A DNA stretch of 64,000 nt from Tenacibaculum maritimum NCIMB 2154 (GCF_900119795.1 NZ_LT634361.1:992001-1056000), one strand, 5' to 3'; numbered from the stretch's first letter, positions 48,562 to 58,991 are shown. Translations and numbers: made by a program. Notes: generated from the letters alone by a model not told the origin.

Positions 48562-48592
48562 TTTGTGTTTATATAAGACATTAGTATCTTTA
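48562..48592 (+). promoter_or_regulatory. Putative promoter of the DUF349 gene
   Basis: TTTG at 48562-48565 and TATCTTTA at 48585-48592 are separated by 19 bases, which fits the Bacteroidota TTTG/TAnnTTTG layout except for the last base of the -7 box. The start codon is 38 bases further on. Confidence 0.55.
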
Positions 48593-48629
48593 TGAACCAA
48601 TATTATTAGGAACCTTAAACATCATAGTT

Positions 48630-50480
48630 ATGTTAGAAAATAGCGAAAACAGTATGAAAGAATCTGTAAATGAGTTAACTGGAACGAGTGAAATTGTAAA
48701 CGAAACAACAAAAGCGGTAGAAGCTATAGAAGAGCAAGTTGCTGAGGAAGCTGAGAAAGCAGATGAAAAGCACGCTATTCCAATGAATGACTATGCTTCT
48801 ATGAATTTGGAAAAATTAACGGAAGAGTTAGAGAAATTATTGAAGAATCACCCAATTCAGCAACTAAAAGTAAATGTAGATGCTATTAAAAATGAATTTA
48901 ATAGCAAGTTTGGAGCATTATTAGCTGAGAAAAAAGAAGCTTTTTTAGAAGCAGGAGGAAATTCGATAGATTTTTATTTTTCAAGTCCTATAAAAACAGC
49001 TTATAATAAGTTATTAGGAGAGTATAAAGCTAAAAAAGACGCATACTATGGTGCTTTGGAAAAACAGTTGAAAGATAACTTGGAAAAAAGAAATCAAGTT
49101 ATTGAAGATTTAAAAGAGTTAATCGCATCAGCAAATGCTAATACGATGTATAATGATTTTAAAGAACTAGAAAAAAAATGGAAAACTATTGGAGCAGTAC
49201 CGAGAACGAAGTATAATGATACTTGGAAAATTTACCATCACCATGTAGAGCGTTTCTATGATTTCTTGCACTTGAATAAAGACTTTAGAGAATTAGATTT
49301 TAAACATAATTTAGAAGAGAAGCTAAAGTTAATAGATAGAGCAGAAGGTTTAAATATAAAAGAAGATATTAATGAAGCTTTTAAAGAATTACAAGAATTG
49401 CACCGTCTTTGGAAAGAAGAAATAGGGCCTGTTAGTAAAGAACATAGAGAAGATATCTGGGAAAGATTTAGCGCAGCAACGAAGAAAATCCACGATAAGC
49501 GTCATGAGCATTTCCGTTTAATGAAAAGCAAGCATCAAGAAATCATTGATAAGAAATTGGCAATTGTAGAAGAAATAAGAAACTACGATACTTCTGATAA
49601 TAAGACTCACAGTGATTGGCAAAAGAGTATCGTAATCATTGAAGCTTTGCGTAAAAAATATTTTGATGCAGGAAAGCTACCTTATGCTAAAAGTGAAGCT
49701 GTTTGGCAAAAATTTAAAGAAGCTACTAAAAAATTTAACCACGCAAAAAATATTTTCTATAAAGAAGAAAAAGGTGCTCAAAATGACAATTTGAACAAAA
49801 AAATGGCGTTAGTTGAGTTAGCAGAGAGTTTAAAGGAAAGTGAAGATTGGGAAGAAGCAACGAATACCATGAAGAAAATTCAAGCAGATTGGAAAAAAAT
49901 AGGACATGTTCCTAGGAAATTTTCTGATGATGTTTGGAAACGCTTTAAAGGAGCTTGTAACTATTATTTTGATAGATTGCATGATCGTAAGAATGAATTG
50001 AATAAAGAGCAGCAACTAGTTGTAGATACCAAGAAAGAGTTTTTAGAAAAGTTAGAAGCAGAGAAAGAGGCTAGTTTGGATGCTATTAAGGAGGCTATAA
50101 CCAATTGGAGGAACTTGGGAAGTCTTCCGAGAAATGCGCGTCATATTGAAGGAAAATTTAATAAGCAGATTGATATGATGTTGGAAGGATTAAATCTTGA
50201 TAAAGAAGAGATCGCAATGTTGAAGTTTAAAAACGTTGTAGAAAGCTATCTTGCCCAAGAGGATTATAAAAAATTAGATGCAGAGCAATTTTTTGTAAGG
50301 AAAAAGATAGACGAAACCATAAGAGAAATGCAGCAATTAGAAAATAATCTAAGTTTCATATCCAATGCAAAGGCAGATAATCCATTAGTAATGAATGTTC
50401 GTTCAGAAATTAATAAATTTAAAGAAGAATTGGATGTTTGGAAGTTAAAATTAAAATATCTAAAAAAGTTAGATTACTAG
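48630..50480 (+). CDS. DUF349 repeat protein
   Basis: A 616-residue, mostly helical, highly charged cytoplasmic protein. About five DUF349 repeats run from residue 150 on; each contains a W-K-x-IG core (for example KWKTIGAVPRTKYNDTWKIY and DWKKIGHVPRKFSDDVWKRF) followed by F...C/A-YYF. The N-terminal 80 residues are acidic and low in complexity. DUF349 proteins are related to the ProQ-linked YccS/YdgA-type coiled coils only in being helical; their function in Flavobacteriia is unknown. It is a single-gene transcript with a promoter-like box and its own terminator. Confidence 0.85.
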   Translation: MLENSENSMKESVNELTGTSEIVNETTKAVEAIEEQVAEEAEKADEKHAIPMNDYASMNLEKLTEELEKLLKNHPIQQLKVNVDAIKNEFNSKFGALLAEKKEAFLEAGGNSIDFYFSSPIKTAYNKLLGEYKAKKDAYYGALEKQLKDNLEKRNQVIEDLKELIASANANTMYNDFKELEKKWKTIGAVPRTKYNDTWKIYHHHVERFYDFLHLNKDFRELDFKHNLEEKLKLIDRAEGLNIKEDINEAFKELQELHRLWKEEIGPVSKEHREDIWERFSAATKKIHDKRHEHFRLMKSKHQEIIDKKLAIVEEIRNYDTSDNKTHSDWQKSIVIIEALRKKYFDAGKLPYAKSEAVWQKFKEATKKFNHAKNIFYKEEKGAQNDNLNKKMALVELAESLKESEDWEEATNTMKKIQADWKKIGHVPRKFSDDVWKRFKGACNYYFDRLHDRKNELNKEQQLVVDTKKEFLEKLEAEKEASLDAIKEAITNWRNLGSLPRNARHIEGKFNKQIDMMLEGLNLDKEEIAMLKFKNVVESYLAQEDYKKLDAEQFFVRKKIDETIREMQQLENNLSFISNAKADNPLVMNVRSEINKFKEELDVWKLKLKYLKKLDY

Positions 50481-50507
50481 AGAGAGCAATTTCTCTTCAT
50501 ATTAAAT

Positions 50508-50543
50508 AAAAAAGCCTCAAAAATACTTTTTGAGGCTTTTTTT
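50508..50543 (+). terminator. Terminator after the DUF349 gene
   Basis: A 16-bp perfect stem (50508-50523 with 50527-50542) with a 3-base loop and flanking A and T runs, placed 28 bases after the stop codon. Confidence 0.9.
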
Positions 50544-50610
50544 AAGTTTATTTCGGTTTGAAACGTCTTAAAAAAAAGATTTTACTCAGATATATTTACA
50601 TAGGAGTAAT

Positions 50611-50639
50611 AAAAAAAGCTCTCTGAAAAAGAGAGCTTT
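50611..50639 (-). terminator. Terminator of the minus-strand coiled-coil gene
   Basis: A 9-bp stem (50615-50623 with 50631-50639) with a 7-base loop; on the minus strand it is followed by T7 (A run at 50611-50617). It lies 21 bases after the stop of the gene at 50661. Confidence 0.8.
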
Positions 50640-50660
50640 CGCTTTTATTAAAAGAGGACA

Positions 50661-51434
50661 TTAATTAAATAAGTTGTCGATTTTCTCTTTTTCTTCAGCA
50701 GCTAAAGCAGCGTCAATTAAAATACGTCCACTATGCTCATCAATTGTTATTTTTTTACGATTAGCTATTTCTAGTTGTACTTGCGGAGGTATTGTAAAAA
50801 AAGAACCACCAGAAGCACCTCGTTCTATAGAAACAACAGCTAAACCATTTTTAACTTTTTTACGAATTCTAGAATAAGCAGTTAATAAATGATCATCAAT
50901 GGATAAAGAAAATTCCTTCGATTTTTCGTGTAATAATTTTTCCTCTTTTTCTGTTTCTTTTAAAATTGCATCAAGCTCAGATTTTTTATGAGCCAAATGG
51001 TTTTCTTGTCTAGTTAGCTTTTCTTTGGTAGCAGAAATAGTTTCGTTTTTCTGCTCTATTTTAACTTTATATTCTTTAATTCTTTTCTCAGCAAGCTGAA
51101 TTTCTAAACCTTGGTATTCTATTTCTTTTGTTAAGGAGTCAAATTCACGATTATTACGAACAGACTTTTGTTGCTCTTCATATTTCTTAGTGAGTGCTTT
51201 AGACTCTTCGATTGCTAACTTTTTGTCATTAATTTCTGATTCTAAATTAGTAACATCTTCGTTTAAATTAGAAATTCTGGTATTTAATCCGGCAACTTCA
51301 TCTTCTAAATCTTCAACTTCTAATGGCAATTCGCCACGTACATTTCTAATCTCATCAATTCTAGAATCGATCAATTGCAAGTCGTACAACGCTCTTAACT
51401 TTTCTTCTACCGATACTTCTTTCTTTTTTGCCAT
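50661..51434 (-). CDS. Coiled-coil protein with degenerate C-terminal zinc ribbon
   Basis: A 257-residue protein with a long antiparallel coiled coil (about 10-175, NTRISNLNEDVTNLESEIND and further) and a C-terminal domain ending HSGRILI. This is the layout of the conserved C4-type zinc ribbon family (CT398/HP0958-like). In that family the C-terminal part carries two CxxC pairs; here those positions read GGSFFTIPPQ and DEHSGRIL, with no Cys at all in the protein. So the fold is kept without zinc. It shares a minus-strand transcript with the Nif3 gene, three bases upstream. Confidence 0.78.
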   Translation of the reverse strand: MAKKKEVSVEEKLRALYDLQLIDSRIDEIRNVRGELPLEVEDLEDEVAGLNTRISNLNEDVTNLESEINDKKLAIEESKALTKKYEEQQKSVRNNREFDSLTKEIEYQGLEIQLAEKRIKEYKVKIEQKNETISATKEKLTRQENHLAHKKSELDAILKETEKEEKLLHEKSKEFSLSIDDHLLTAYSRIRKKVKNGLAVVSIERGASGGSFFTIPPQVQLEIANRKKITIDEHSGRILIDAALAAEEKEKIDNLFN

Positions 51435-51437
51435 TGT

Positions 51438-52535
51438 TTATATATAATAAATTGGATTTGTGCTTTCTTCTGATAAAATGATGGCAAAATTAGTGAATTT
51501 TTTTGTAAGATACTCAACTAAAAGGTTTTTTGTAAATTGTTCACTTTCATAATGGCCAATATCTGCTAATAAAATCTTTTTTTCTGCCTTGAAAAATTCG
51601 TGATATTTAAAATCAGCACTAATATAAGCATCTGCTCCTGAACGGATAGCGTTGTCAATCGCAAAACTACCAGAGCCGCCAAGCAATGCTACCTTTTTTA
51701 TAGGTTTCTGAAGAAGTTGCGAATGACGAATGCAGTTGGTATTCATTGTTTTTTTTACAAATGGAAGAAAATCTGCCTCTTTCATTTCTTCAGGCAACTC
51801 TCCAATCATTCCCATGCCAACATTTTGGTTGTAGTTGTTCAGAGTAATTATTTCATAAGCGACTTCTTCATAAGGGTGAACGTTAAAAAGTGCTTTTAGT
51901 ATTTTTTGTTCTAGATAACTATTAAAGGTAACAGAAATACAACTTTCTTCTTCAAACACATACACCCCTTTTTCTCCTTTTACAGGGTTTGAATTGTCAT
52001 TCCCTTTATAGCTGCCTTTTCCTTCTACATTAAAACTACAATTACTGTAATTACCTATAGTTCCAGCTCCTGCTTCAAATAAAGCTTTTCTAAGATGATT
52101 AGCTTCAGTGGGAGGAACGTAAGTAGTTAGCTTTTTTATGAGTCCTTTTTTAGGGAGTAACACCTTTAAATTCTGTAGTCCTAATACTTCTCCCATTTTT
52201 GCAGAAACGCCATTGTTTGAGTTATCTAATGCAGTGTGAGTGGCATATATAGCAATATTATTTTGAATAGCTTTTAAAACAACACGCTCAACATAGTTAT
52301 TTCCATTAAGTTTTTTTAACCCACTAAAAATAATAGGATGAAAGCTGACAATTAAATTACAATTATTAGCGATGGCCTCATCTATTGTTTTTTCAAGGGT
52401 ATCTAGAGTAACCAGAATTCCTGTTACTTTGGTTTGGTAATTTCCTACAAGCAATCCAACATTATCAAAATCTTCAGCATAAGCGAGTGGCGCAAGTTCT
52501 TCTATATAAGAAGTGATATCTTTTATGGTCATCAT
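51438..52535 (-). CDS. Nif3-like dinuclear metal center protein
   Basis: A 365-residue protein of the Nif3/YqfO family. Metal ligands are in SFHPIIFSG (His), YATHTALDN (His, Asp) and the C-terminal DIGHYESE (His, Glu). A middle domain of about 100 residues (about 130-235, with a CutA-like LTTYVPPTEANHLRKALFEAGAG segment) is the usual insertion of the long form. The toroid hexamer binds two metal ions; E. coli YbgI-like members may act as GTP cyclohydrolase-like enzymes, but the true role is open. Two successive ATG codons can start it. Confidence 0.88.
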   Translation of the reverse strand: MMTIKDITSYIEELAPLAYAEDFDNVGLLVGNYQTKVTGILVTLDTLEKTIDEAIANNCNLIVSFHPIIFSGLKKLNGNNYVERVVLKAIQNNIAIYATHTALDNSNNGVSAKMGEVLGLQNLKVLLPKKGLIKKLTTYVPPTEANHLRKALFEAGAGTIGNYSNCSFNVEGKGSYKGNDNSNPVKGEKGVYVFEEESCISVTFNSYLEQKILKALFNVHPYEEVAYEIITLNNYNQNVGMGMIGELPEEMKEADFLPFVKKTMNTNCIRHSQLLQKPIKKVALLGGSGSFAIDNAIRSGADAYISADFKYHEFFKAEKKILLADIGHYESEQFTKNLLVEYLTKKFTNFAIILSEESTNPIYYI

Positions 52536-52701
52536 TGTTTTGTATCTCTATAAAATACAAAGTTACTAATTTTAGAGATTTATGACAGGGCTAGTAAAAG
52601 GAATAGACGATTATCTCTTTCTCTTATCTATTTTATAAAATAAAGTTCGTCAGTGTTTTTTTAATACCGAAATGTTAGTAATAATTTTTACATTCGCAAT
52701 A

Positions 52702-53724
52702 ATGAAATTAATTCGCTTTTTATTATTTCCAGTAGCAATTATATATTGGCTGGTTACCACGGTTCGTAATTTTTTATTTGATGTTGGAATTCTAAAATCA
52801 ACTTCTTTCAACATTCCTGTGATAGCTGTAGGGAATTTAAGTGTAGGAGGAACAGGAAAAACTCCTCAAATAGAGTATCTTATCAGGCTATTGCAAAATA
52901 ATTATCAATTAGCTGTTTTAAGTAGAGGGTATAAGCGAAAAACAAAAGGATTTCAAATAGTAGATGATTCTTTTCAGGCAGAAGATGTAGGAGATGAACC
53001 GTTTCAATATTTTCAAAAATTTAAGAACATTAGAGTTGCGGTTGATGCAGATAGAACGCAGGGGATTTCCTTGTTATTAAATGAAGAGGATAAGCCAGAG
53101 GTAATACTTTTAGACGATGCCTTTCAACATAGAAAAGTAAACGCTGGATTTTATATATTGCTAACAAAATATAGTGATTTATATATCCATGATTTTTTGT
53201 TGCCAACTGGTAATTTAAGAGAAGGTCGTAAAGGAGCAAAAAGAGCTGACATTATTATTGTAACGAAGTGTCCAAAGGATCTGAGTAAAGAAAAACAAGT
53301 AGAAATAGTAAGCAAGTTACGAGTAAAAAAAGAGCAGCAAGTATTTTTTTCAATGATTTCTTATAAAGAAATATTAAAAGGAACAAAAAATATATCCGTA
53401 AATGAGTTGAGAAATTATCAAGTTCTTTTAGTTACAGGAATTGCCAATCCTACTCCCTTGCTAGAGTATTTGCAATCCTTGGAGGTAAAATATGAACATC
53501 TAAAATTTCCAGATCACCATCATTTTTCAATGAATGAAATTAATGAGATAAAGAAAAAATATCAGAAATTGAATACAAGTCAAAAAATAATATTGACTAC
53601 AGAAAAAGATTATGTACGCTTACAAGATAAGGTAGAAGAATTAAGTTATATAGAAATAGAGACATTGTTTATAGAGGGGGAGGAAAGCTTTAAAAAAGAA
53701 ATATTAGGAGTGGTAAAAAAGTGA
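52702..53724 (+). CDS. lpxK: Tetraacyldisaccharide 4'-kinase
   Basis: A 340-residue membrane-associated kinase that adds the 4' phosphate of lipid A. The N-terminal helix (LIRFLLFPVAIIYWLV) is followed by FNIPVIAVGNLSVGGTGKTP (Walker A, about 44-56), LSRGYKRKT, LLDDAFQHRKV and TEKDYVRL. The ATG at 52702 gives the usual length; a further in-frame ATG ten codons upstream is less likely. It shows that the organism makes lipid A. No other lpx gene is in the window. Confidence 0.92.
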   Translation: MKLIRFLLFPVAIIYWLVTTVRNFLFDVGILKSTSFNIPVIAVGNLSVGGTGKTPQIEYLIRLLQNNYQLAVLSRGYKRKTKGFQIVDDSFQAEDVGDEPFQYFQKFKNIRVAVDADRTQGISLLLNEEDKPEVILLDDAFQHRKVNAGFYILLTKYSDLYIHDFLLPTGNLREGRKGAKRADIIIVTKCPKDLSKEKQVEIVSKLRVKKEQQVFFSMISYKEILKGTKNISVNELRNYQVLLVTGIANPTPLLEYLQSLEVKYEHLKFPDHHHFSMNEINEIKKKYQKLNTSQKIILTTEKDYVRLQDKVEELSYIEIETLFIEGEESFKKEILGVVKK

Positions 53725-53777
53725 TGTTTTTATAATTGGTATTATTTTTGATATTTTTGAGATGTAAATTAGTTTAA

Positions 53778-54278
53778 ATGAAAAAATTATATTTAATATT
53801 TTTAGTAGCCTTCATAGTTGTAGAGGGTAATTGGGCTCAAGAAATAGTGGTTACTGAAAATGTAGCAACACTAAAGAAATTAGAAGAAAGGCATCGAGTT
53901 AATTGGGAAGGATCTTTTAAGGAAGCAAAAAAGAAAGCCAGTAAGGAAAACAAACCAATATTGATTTACTTTTCAGGATCTGATTGGTGTGGCCCATGTA
54001 TAAAGTTAGATAAAGAGCTATTTCATACGCAAAAATTTAAAGAATTTGCAGCTAAGAATTTCGTATTATATTTAGCAGATTTTCCTAGGAACAATGACTT
54101 AGTAACCAAAGAAGCAAAGAAGGTAAACAAGGAACTGAGTGAAAGATACGGGCAAAGCTCGTTTCCATCAGTAATTATAGTAGATGCGGATGAAATGATA
54201 TTGGGAGAGAAGAACGGAACATATATGACAGAATATTATTATCCTTTTTTTAATTCAGTATTGAAAAAATATTACTAA
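53778..54278 (+). CDS. Periplasmic thioredoxin family protein
   Basis: A 166-residue exported thioredoxin-fold protein. The signal peptide is about 1-20 (MKKLYLIFLVAFIVVEGNWAQ). The redox site CGPC lies in FSGSDWCGPCIKLDKELFH, followed by the cis-Pro in SSFPSVIIVDAD. The layout resembles DUF255/TlpA-related thioredoxins of Bacteroidota used for thiol maintenance or cytochrome maturation in the periplasm. The partner is unknown. A bidirectional terminator follows at once. Two TATTTTTG boxes (53743-53750 and 53752-53759) lie just upstream. Confidence 0.85.
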   Translation: MKKLYLIFLVAFIVVEGNWAQEIVVTENVATLKKLEERHRVNWEGSFKEAKKKASKENKPILIYFSGSDWCGPCIKLDKELFHTQKFKEFAAKNFVLYLADFPRNNDLVTKEAKKVNKELSERYGQSSFPSVIIVDADEMILGEKNGTYMTEYYYPFFNSVLKKYY

Positions 54279-54279
54279 G

Positions 54280-54307
54280 AAAATGAGGTTTTAAAACCTC
54301 ATTTTTT
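54280..54307. terminator. Bidirectional terminator between thioredoxin and manC genes
   Basis: A perfect palindrome (12-base arms 54281-54292 and 54293-54304) with A residues left and T residues right. It sits directly between the two convergent stop codons and touches the manC stop. Confidence 0.88.
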
Positions 54308-55385
54308 ATGGGAGATTATTACCAAAAGTACGTTTGGCTTCCATTGATATCTCCTTGATATCTTGTTCATCTTTTCTAGGACAAATAAGAATAGTATCAT
54401 CTTTTTCTACAATGATAAAATCACTGAGTCCTTGTACAACTACTTTCTTTCCGTTTTGAGTTCTAACCATATTTCCGTGAGCATCCCTAAATATTGTTAA
54501 TGCACCTACTGTAGCATTTTTTGAGGAGTCTTTTTCTAGTTTATGGTATAAGGAGCCCCAAGTACCTAAGTCGTTCCATCCAAAATTAACAGGCAATACG
54601 TGCACATTACTAGCGCGCTCCATAATGCCAAAATCAATAGAGATATTTTGGCAATTTTCATAATTACGAGTAATAAAATCAGTTTCAAAATCGGTGTTGT
54701 AAACAGCTATATCGTTTGTGTTTAAGATGGCCATCATTTCAGGGAGGTACTTTTCAAAGGCGCAGATAATACTTTTAGCAGACCATATAAAAATTCCAGC
54801 ATTCCAAAGATAATCTCCAGAGGCTAAAAAGCTCTTTGCAGTTGCTAAATTAGGTTTTTCAGTAAAATTTTTCACTTTTTTTATGGTAGATTCATGCGTT
54901 TCAAATTGTATATAGCCATAACCTGTATTAGGAGAGTCAGGTTGAATTCCTAGTGTCATTAAGATATCTTTTTGACTACAGTTTTCAAATGAAGTTTGAA
55001 TATTATTAATGAATTCCATTTCATTTTCAATCCAGTGATCAGATGGAGCTACTAACATGACTCCATTAGGATTTTTATCGTATATTTTTAATGCGGCATA
55101 TAAAATACAAGGCGCTGTATTTCTCATAGCAGGTTCTAATAATAACTGTTTCTTTGTTACTTTAGGCAACTGCTCTAAAACTAACTGTTCGTATTGCTTA
55201 TTAGTAGCAATCAATATGTTTTCAGAAGGAACTAGATGATTAATTCTTTCAAATGTTTTTTGAATCAATGATTGGCCTGTTCCTAGCATATCATGAAATT
55301 GCTTAGGAAAATTTTGAGTACTCACAGGCCAAAACCTTGAACCAATTCCACCAGCCATAATTACAGCGTAATAGTTGTTTGTCAT
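54306..55385 (-). CDS. manC: Mannose-1-phosphate guanylyltransferase
   Basis: A 359-residue nucleotidyltransferase that makes GDP-mannose for surface glycans. The GTP-binding N-terminus is AGGIGSRFWPVSTQNFPKQF, followed by LLEPAMRNTAPCILYAA, VAPSDHWI and FTEKPN. It lacks the phosphomannose isomerase domain of bifunctional enzymes. The start MTNNYYAVIMAGG is chosen over an upstream in-frame ATG because it matches the family start. A minus-strand CAAATATA (-7 box TATATTTG) lies at 55417-55424. Confidence 0.92.
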   Translation of the reverse strand: MTNNYYAVIMAGGIGSRFWPVSTQNFPKQFHDMLGTGQSLIQKTFERINHLVPSENILIATNKQYEQLVLEQLPKVTKKQLLLEPAMRNTAPCILYAALKIYDKNPNGVMLVAPSDHWIENEMEFINNIQTSFENCSQKDILMTLGIQPDSPNTGYGYIQFETHESTIKKVKNFTEKPNLATAKSFLASGDYLWNAGIFIWSAKSIICAFEKYLPEMMAILNTNDIAVYNTDFETDFITRNYENCQNISIDFGIMERASNVHVLPVNFGWNDLGTWGSLYHKLEKDSSKNATVGALTIFRDAHGNMVRTQNGKKVVVQGLSDFIIVEKDDTILICPRKDEQDIKEISMEAKRTFGNNLP

Positions 55386-55463
55386 TGTTATTTTTAGATT
55401 GATTATTACCGAAATACAAATATAGTCAATTCGTAATTGTAGCTTTGCTAATCTTAGGCAAAT

Positions 55464-55495
55464 AAAAAGCCATTTCAAATAAGTGAAATGGCTTT
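55464..55495 (-). terminator. Terminator after gcvP
   Basis: A 12-bp perfect stem (55466-55477 with 55484-55495) and 6-base loop. On the minus strand it lies 26 bases beyond the gcvP stop and is followed by T residues. Confidence 0.85.
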
Positions 55496-55521
55496 CTTAA
55501 TATAGTTATATAGTTGATAAT

Positions 55522-58365
55522 TTACATATAATCTTCCATAGGATTACAAGAGCAAATTAAGTTTCTATCTCCAAAAGCATCATCTACTCTGCGAACAGAA
55601 GGCCAAAACTTGTTTTCAGCGATATAATCTAGAGGAAAAGCAGCTTTTTTTCTAGAATAAGGGAGTTCCCATTCATCAGAAGTCAACATTTCTTGCGTAT
55701 GTGGTGCATTTTTCAAGGGGTTGTTAGGATGATCTTTAGTAGCTTCCAAAATTTCCTCTTTGATAGCAATCATAGCGTCGCAGAATCTATCAAGTTCGGC
55801 AATGCTTTCAGATTCAGTAGGTTCTACCATAATTGTTCCGGCAACAGGAAAAGAAACAGTTGGTGCATGGAACCCGTAATCCATTAAACGCTTAGCAATA
55901 TCAACTACTTCAACTCCGTTATTTTTAAATTCACGGCAATCTAAAATCATTTCATGTGCTGCCCTATTCATTTCACCGGTATATAGTGTGCTGAAATGCC
56001 CGTTCAAGCGCTCTTTCATATAATTGGCATTTAAGATCGCATTTTTAGTAGCGTTCGTTAGTCCATCAGCACCGAGCATGGTAATATATCCATAAGAAAT
56101 TAAGCAAACCAAAGCAGATCCCCAAGGAGCAGCAGAAATAGCAGAAATAGCATTTTCACCACCTGTCGGAACCACAGGGTTTGTTGGTAAGAAAGGAACC
56201 AATTGAGGAGCAACGCATATAGGGCCTACTCCAGGGCCACCACCACCATGAGGAATAGCAAATGTTTTATGTAAGTTTAAATGACAAACGTCAGCACCAA
56301 TAGTAGCGGGATTTGTTAAGCCTACTTGCGCATTCATATTAGCGCCATCCATATATACTTGCCCGCCATTATCATGAATTATTTGCGTAATTTCTTTAAT
56401 GGCTTTTTCATATACACCATGTGTAGAAGGATAGGTTACCATTAAAGCAGCAAGATTATCTTTATGTAGTTCCGCTTTTGCACGTAAATCTTCTACATCT
56501 ATATTACCTCTCTCATCAGTTTTAGTCACTACTACTTTCATTCCCGCCATTACTGCAGAAGCAGGGTTGGTACCATGAGCAGAGGCAGGGATTAAACAAA
56601 TGTTTCTATTGCTGTTTCCATTGTTTTCGTGATAAGCTCTAATGGTCATTAAACCAGCAAATTCACCTTGTGCTCCCGAGTTAGGTTGTAAAGAGGTACC
56701 AGCAAAACCAGTAATAACGTTTAATTGATGTTCAAGGTTTTTTAACACTTCTTGGTATCCTATAGCTTGATTAAGTGGAGCAAAAGGGTGAATATTTCCC
56801 CAGTTAGGATTGCTTAAAGGGAGCATTTCAGAAGCAGCATTTAATTTCATCGTACAAGAACCTAGAGAAATCATAGAATGATTTAAGGCAAGATCTTTAC
56901 GTTCTAGTTTTTTGATATAGCGCATCATATCAGTTTCTGATTGATAGGCATTGAAAACTTCATTTTCTAAAAATGGAGTATTTCTTTCTAAAGTGTCAGA
57001 AAAAGCATTGGTTATACTGAATTCAGTAATATTTACTCTTTCAATGTTGAAAGCTTCAGAGAAGCATTTTAAAATAATGTTAATTTCTTGAATTCCAACA
57101 GTTTCATTTATAGAGATAGAAACAGTATCAGCATCTATATAATTGAAATTAATTTTATGAGCTTCTGCAATAGGTCTTAAGGTGTTTGCATCTACTTTAA
57201 TAAGAAGCGTATCAAAATACGCTTTGTTTTTTTGTTCGAAGCCTAAGTCAGCCAGTCCTTTAGCAAGTGTATTGGTAGCATTATGAACCTGATTAGCAAT
57301 ATAGGTAAGTCCTTCTTTACCATGATATACCGCATACATCCCAGCCATTACAGCTAATAAAACTTGTGCAGTACAAATATTAGATGTAGCTTTTTCACGC
57401 TTAATGTGTTGTTCGCGGGTTTGTAAAGCCATACGCAAAGCGCGCTTCCCATTCATATCTTTAGTAACTCCAATAATACGGCCAGGAATACTACGTTTGT
57501 AGGCTTCTTTTGTAGCAAAATAACCAGCGTGTGGACCTCCATAACCTAGAGGAATTCCAAAACGCTGCGTAGTACCAACCACTACATCTACTCCAAATTC
57601 AGCAGGAGCTTTTAATTTTACTAAAGATAAAATATCAGCGGCAACAGCTACCTTAATATTATTATCATTAGCCTTAGCTACAAAATCAGTATAATTATAA
57701 ACCTCTCCATGTTTCCCAGGGTATTGTAAGATGGCACCGAAGAAATCATCTGAAAAATTAAATTCTTTATGGTTGCCTATTACCAATTCAATTCCTATAG
57801 GGATTGAGCGTGTTTGCAAAATGGACAATGTTTGCGGTAAAATTTCTTCAGAAACAAAAAATTTATTAGCCCCAGCCTTTTTCTTAGCACGCTCACGAAC
57901 GTCAAATAGCAGTGCCATAGCTTCGGCAGCGGCAGTACCTTCATCAAGTAAAGAAGCATTTGCTAATTCCATTCCAGTTAAATCACAAACCATAGTTTGG
58001 TAATTTAATAAGGCTTCTAATCTTCCTTGTGCTATTTCTGCTTGATATGGAGTATAAGCAGTGTACCAACCAGGGTTTTCTAAAATATTACGCTGTATGA
58101 CACTAGGAATAATAGCTTCGTGATATCCTAATCCTATATAGCTCTTAAAAACCTTGTTTTTAGCACCTAATTCATGGATGTGATTTAGGTATTCGTACTC
58201 ACTCATAGCAGGGGGTAAATCTAACTCATTTTGTAGGCGAATATCATCAGGAATAGTTTCATAGATTAAAGAGTCTAAAGAGGCTACCCCTATAGTCTTT
58301 AGCATTTTTTCTTGATCTTTAGAACGAGGACCAATATGTCTTAGTTGAAATGAATTTGTGTTCAT
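55522..58365 (-). CDS. gcvP: Glycine dehydrogenase (decarboxylating), P protein
   Basis: A 947-residue single-chain P protein of the glycine cleavage system. It decarboxylates glycine with PLP and passes the aminomethyl group to the lipoyl of the H protein. The N-terminal half begins [21 protein letters not shown]. The PLP lysine is in [20 protein letters not shown] (about residue 700). Other marks are [16 protein letters not shown] and [10 protein letters not shown]. No gcvT or gcvH is adjacent, as is common in this group. A minus-strand CAAATGTA (-7 box TACATTTG) lies at 58433-58440. Confidence 0.96.
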   Translation of the reverse strand: MNTNSFQLRHIGPRSKDQEKMLKTIGVASLDSLIYETIPDDIRLQNELDLPPAMSEYEYLNHIHELGAKNKVFKSYIGLGYHEAIIPSVIQRNILENPGWYTAYTPYQAEIAQGRLEALLNYQTMVCDLTGMELANASLLDEGTAAAEAMALLFDVRERAKKKAGANKFFVSEEILPQTLSILQTRSIPIGIELVIGNHKEFNFSDDFFGAILQYPGKHGEVYNYTDFVAKANDNNIKVAVAADILSLVKLKAPAEFGVDVVVGTTQRFGIPLGYGGPHAGYFATKEAYKRSIPGRIIGVTKDMNGKRALRMALQTREQHIKREKATSNICTAQVLLAVMAGMYAVYHGKEGLTYIANQVHNATNTLAKGLADLGFEQKNKAYFDTLLIKVDANTLRPIAEAHKINFNYIDADTVSISINETVGIQEINIILKCFSEAFNIERVNITEFSITNAFSDTLERNTPFLENEVFNAYQSETDMMRYIKKLERKDLALNHSMISLGSCTMKLNAASEMLPLSNPNWGNIHPFAPLNQAIGYQEVLKNLEHQLNVITGFAGTSLQPNSGAQGEFAGLMTIRAYHENNGNSNRNICLIPASAHGTNPASAVMAGMKVVVTKTDERGNIDVEDLRAKAELHKDNLAALMVTYPSTHGVYEKAIKEITQIIHDNGGQVYMDGANMNAQVGLTNPATIGADVCHLNLHKTFAIPHGGGGPGVGPICVAPQLVPFLPTNPVVPTGGENAISAISAAPWGSALVCLISYGYITMLGADGLTNATKNAILNANYMKERLNGHFSTLYTGEMNRAAHEMILDCREFKNNGVEVVDIAKRLMDYGFHAPTVSFPVAGTIMVEPTESESIAELDRFCDAMIAIKEEILEATKDHPNNPLKNAPHTQEMLTSDEWELPYSRKKAAFPLDYIAENKFWPSVRRVDDAFGDRNLICSCNPMEDYM

Positions 58366-58629
58366 TTGTGCGTTGTTCGTTTGTTTTGAAATTTATTTGT
58401 TTGGCTAAATAATTAACATAGATTTAGCGATCCAAATGTAATTAAAATTCAACGATTTCTCTAAGTAAAAAAATGGTTAAAAGAGATATTTTATTAACTT
58501 GTTTTAATACGGAAAAAACAAATGTGCTTATTTATTACATCATAAACAGTGCTTCTATTCTTATAAAATAATAATTTTGAATAATTAATTTTATAGAGAA
58601 ATATTAAGAAGAAGTATTTATTTATTTTG

Positions 58630-58637
58630 TAAGTTTG
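58630..58637 (+). promoter_or_regulatory. Putative -7 box (TAAGTTTG) of the metal-uptake-like locus
   Basis: TAAGTTTG fits TAnnTTTG and lies 16 bases before the ATG at 58653. It overlaps an upstream TTG that would lengthen the gene, so it also supports the ATG. No -33 TTG is at the expected distance. Confidence 0.5.
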
Positions 58638-58652
58638 CCACACGAATTTGTG

Positions 58653-58991
58653 ATGAAGAACATTCTTAAAATAATAAGCCTATTTTTAGTAGTTACATTG
58701 TTAACGATTCCGCTAATGCAATGGGAGCATTATGTGTCAGAGCACATAGTAGAAGCTCATGTGTATTCTACTAAAAAATCTAATGATAAAGAGGTACTTA
58801 TTAAGGAGGGTAGTGAAAGAAATCACTTATGTTCTATTTGTGACTACACTTTTTCGGGATCAACCATTACTTTACTTCATCAGCTAGATAGCTTTTTAAA
58901 TAAAATTACATATATCCCTTTATTTTATGTTTCTTTTTTAAAGAACGCAAAATTTAAGGTTACTTTTCTTAGAGGTCCTCCCTCGTTATAA
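58653..58991 (+). CDS. Small CxxC / RGPP-tail membrane protein 1
   Basis: A 112-residue protein of unknown family. An N-terminal hydrophobic helix (about 4-22, signal or anchor) is followed by a His-containing stretch (HYVSEHIVEAH), then NHLCSICDYTF with a CxxC pair, and a C-terminal RGPPSL. CxxC plus a terminal RGPP recurs in the unrelated-looking small protein at 61736-62089, across the TonB receptor. In proteobacteria, small proteins with a similar CxxC and RGPP-like end (DUF2946) accompany copper TonB receptors; the likeness is from memory. Role in metal handling is inferred. Confidence 0.6.
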   Translation: MKNILKIISLFLVVTLLTIPLMQWEHYVSEHIVEAHVYSTKKSNDKEVLIKEGSERNHLCSICDYTFSGSTITLLHQLDSFLNKITYIPLFYVSFLKNAKFKVTFLRGPPSL

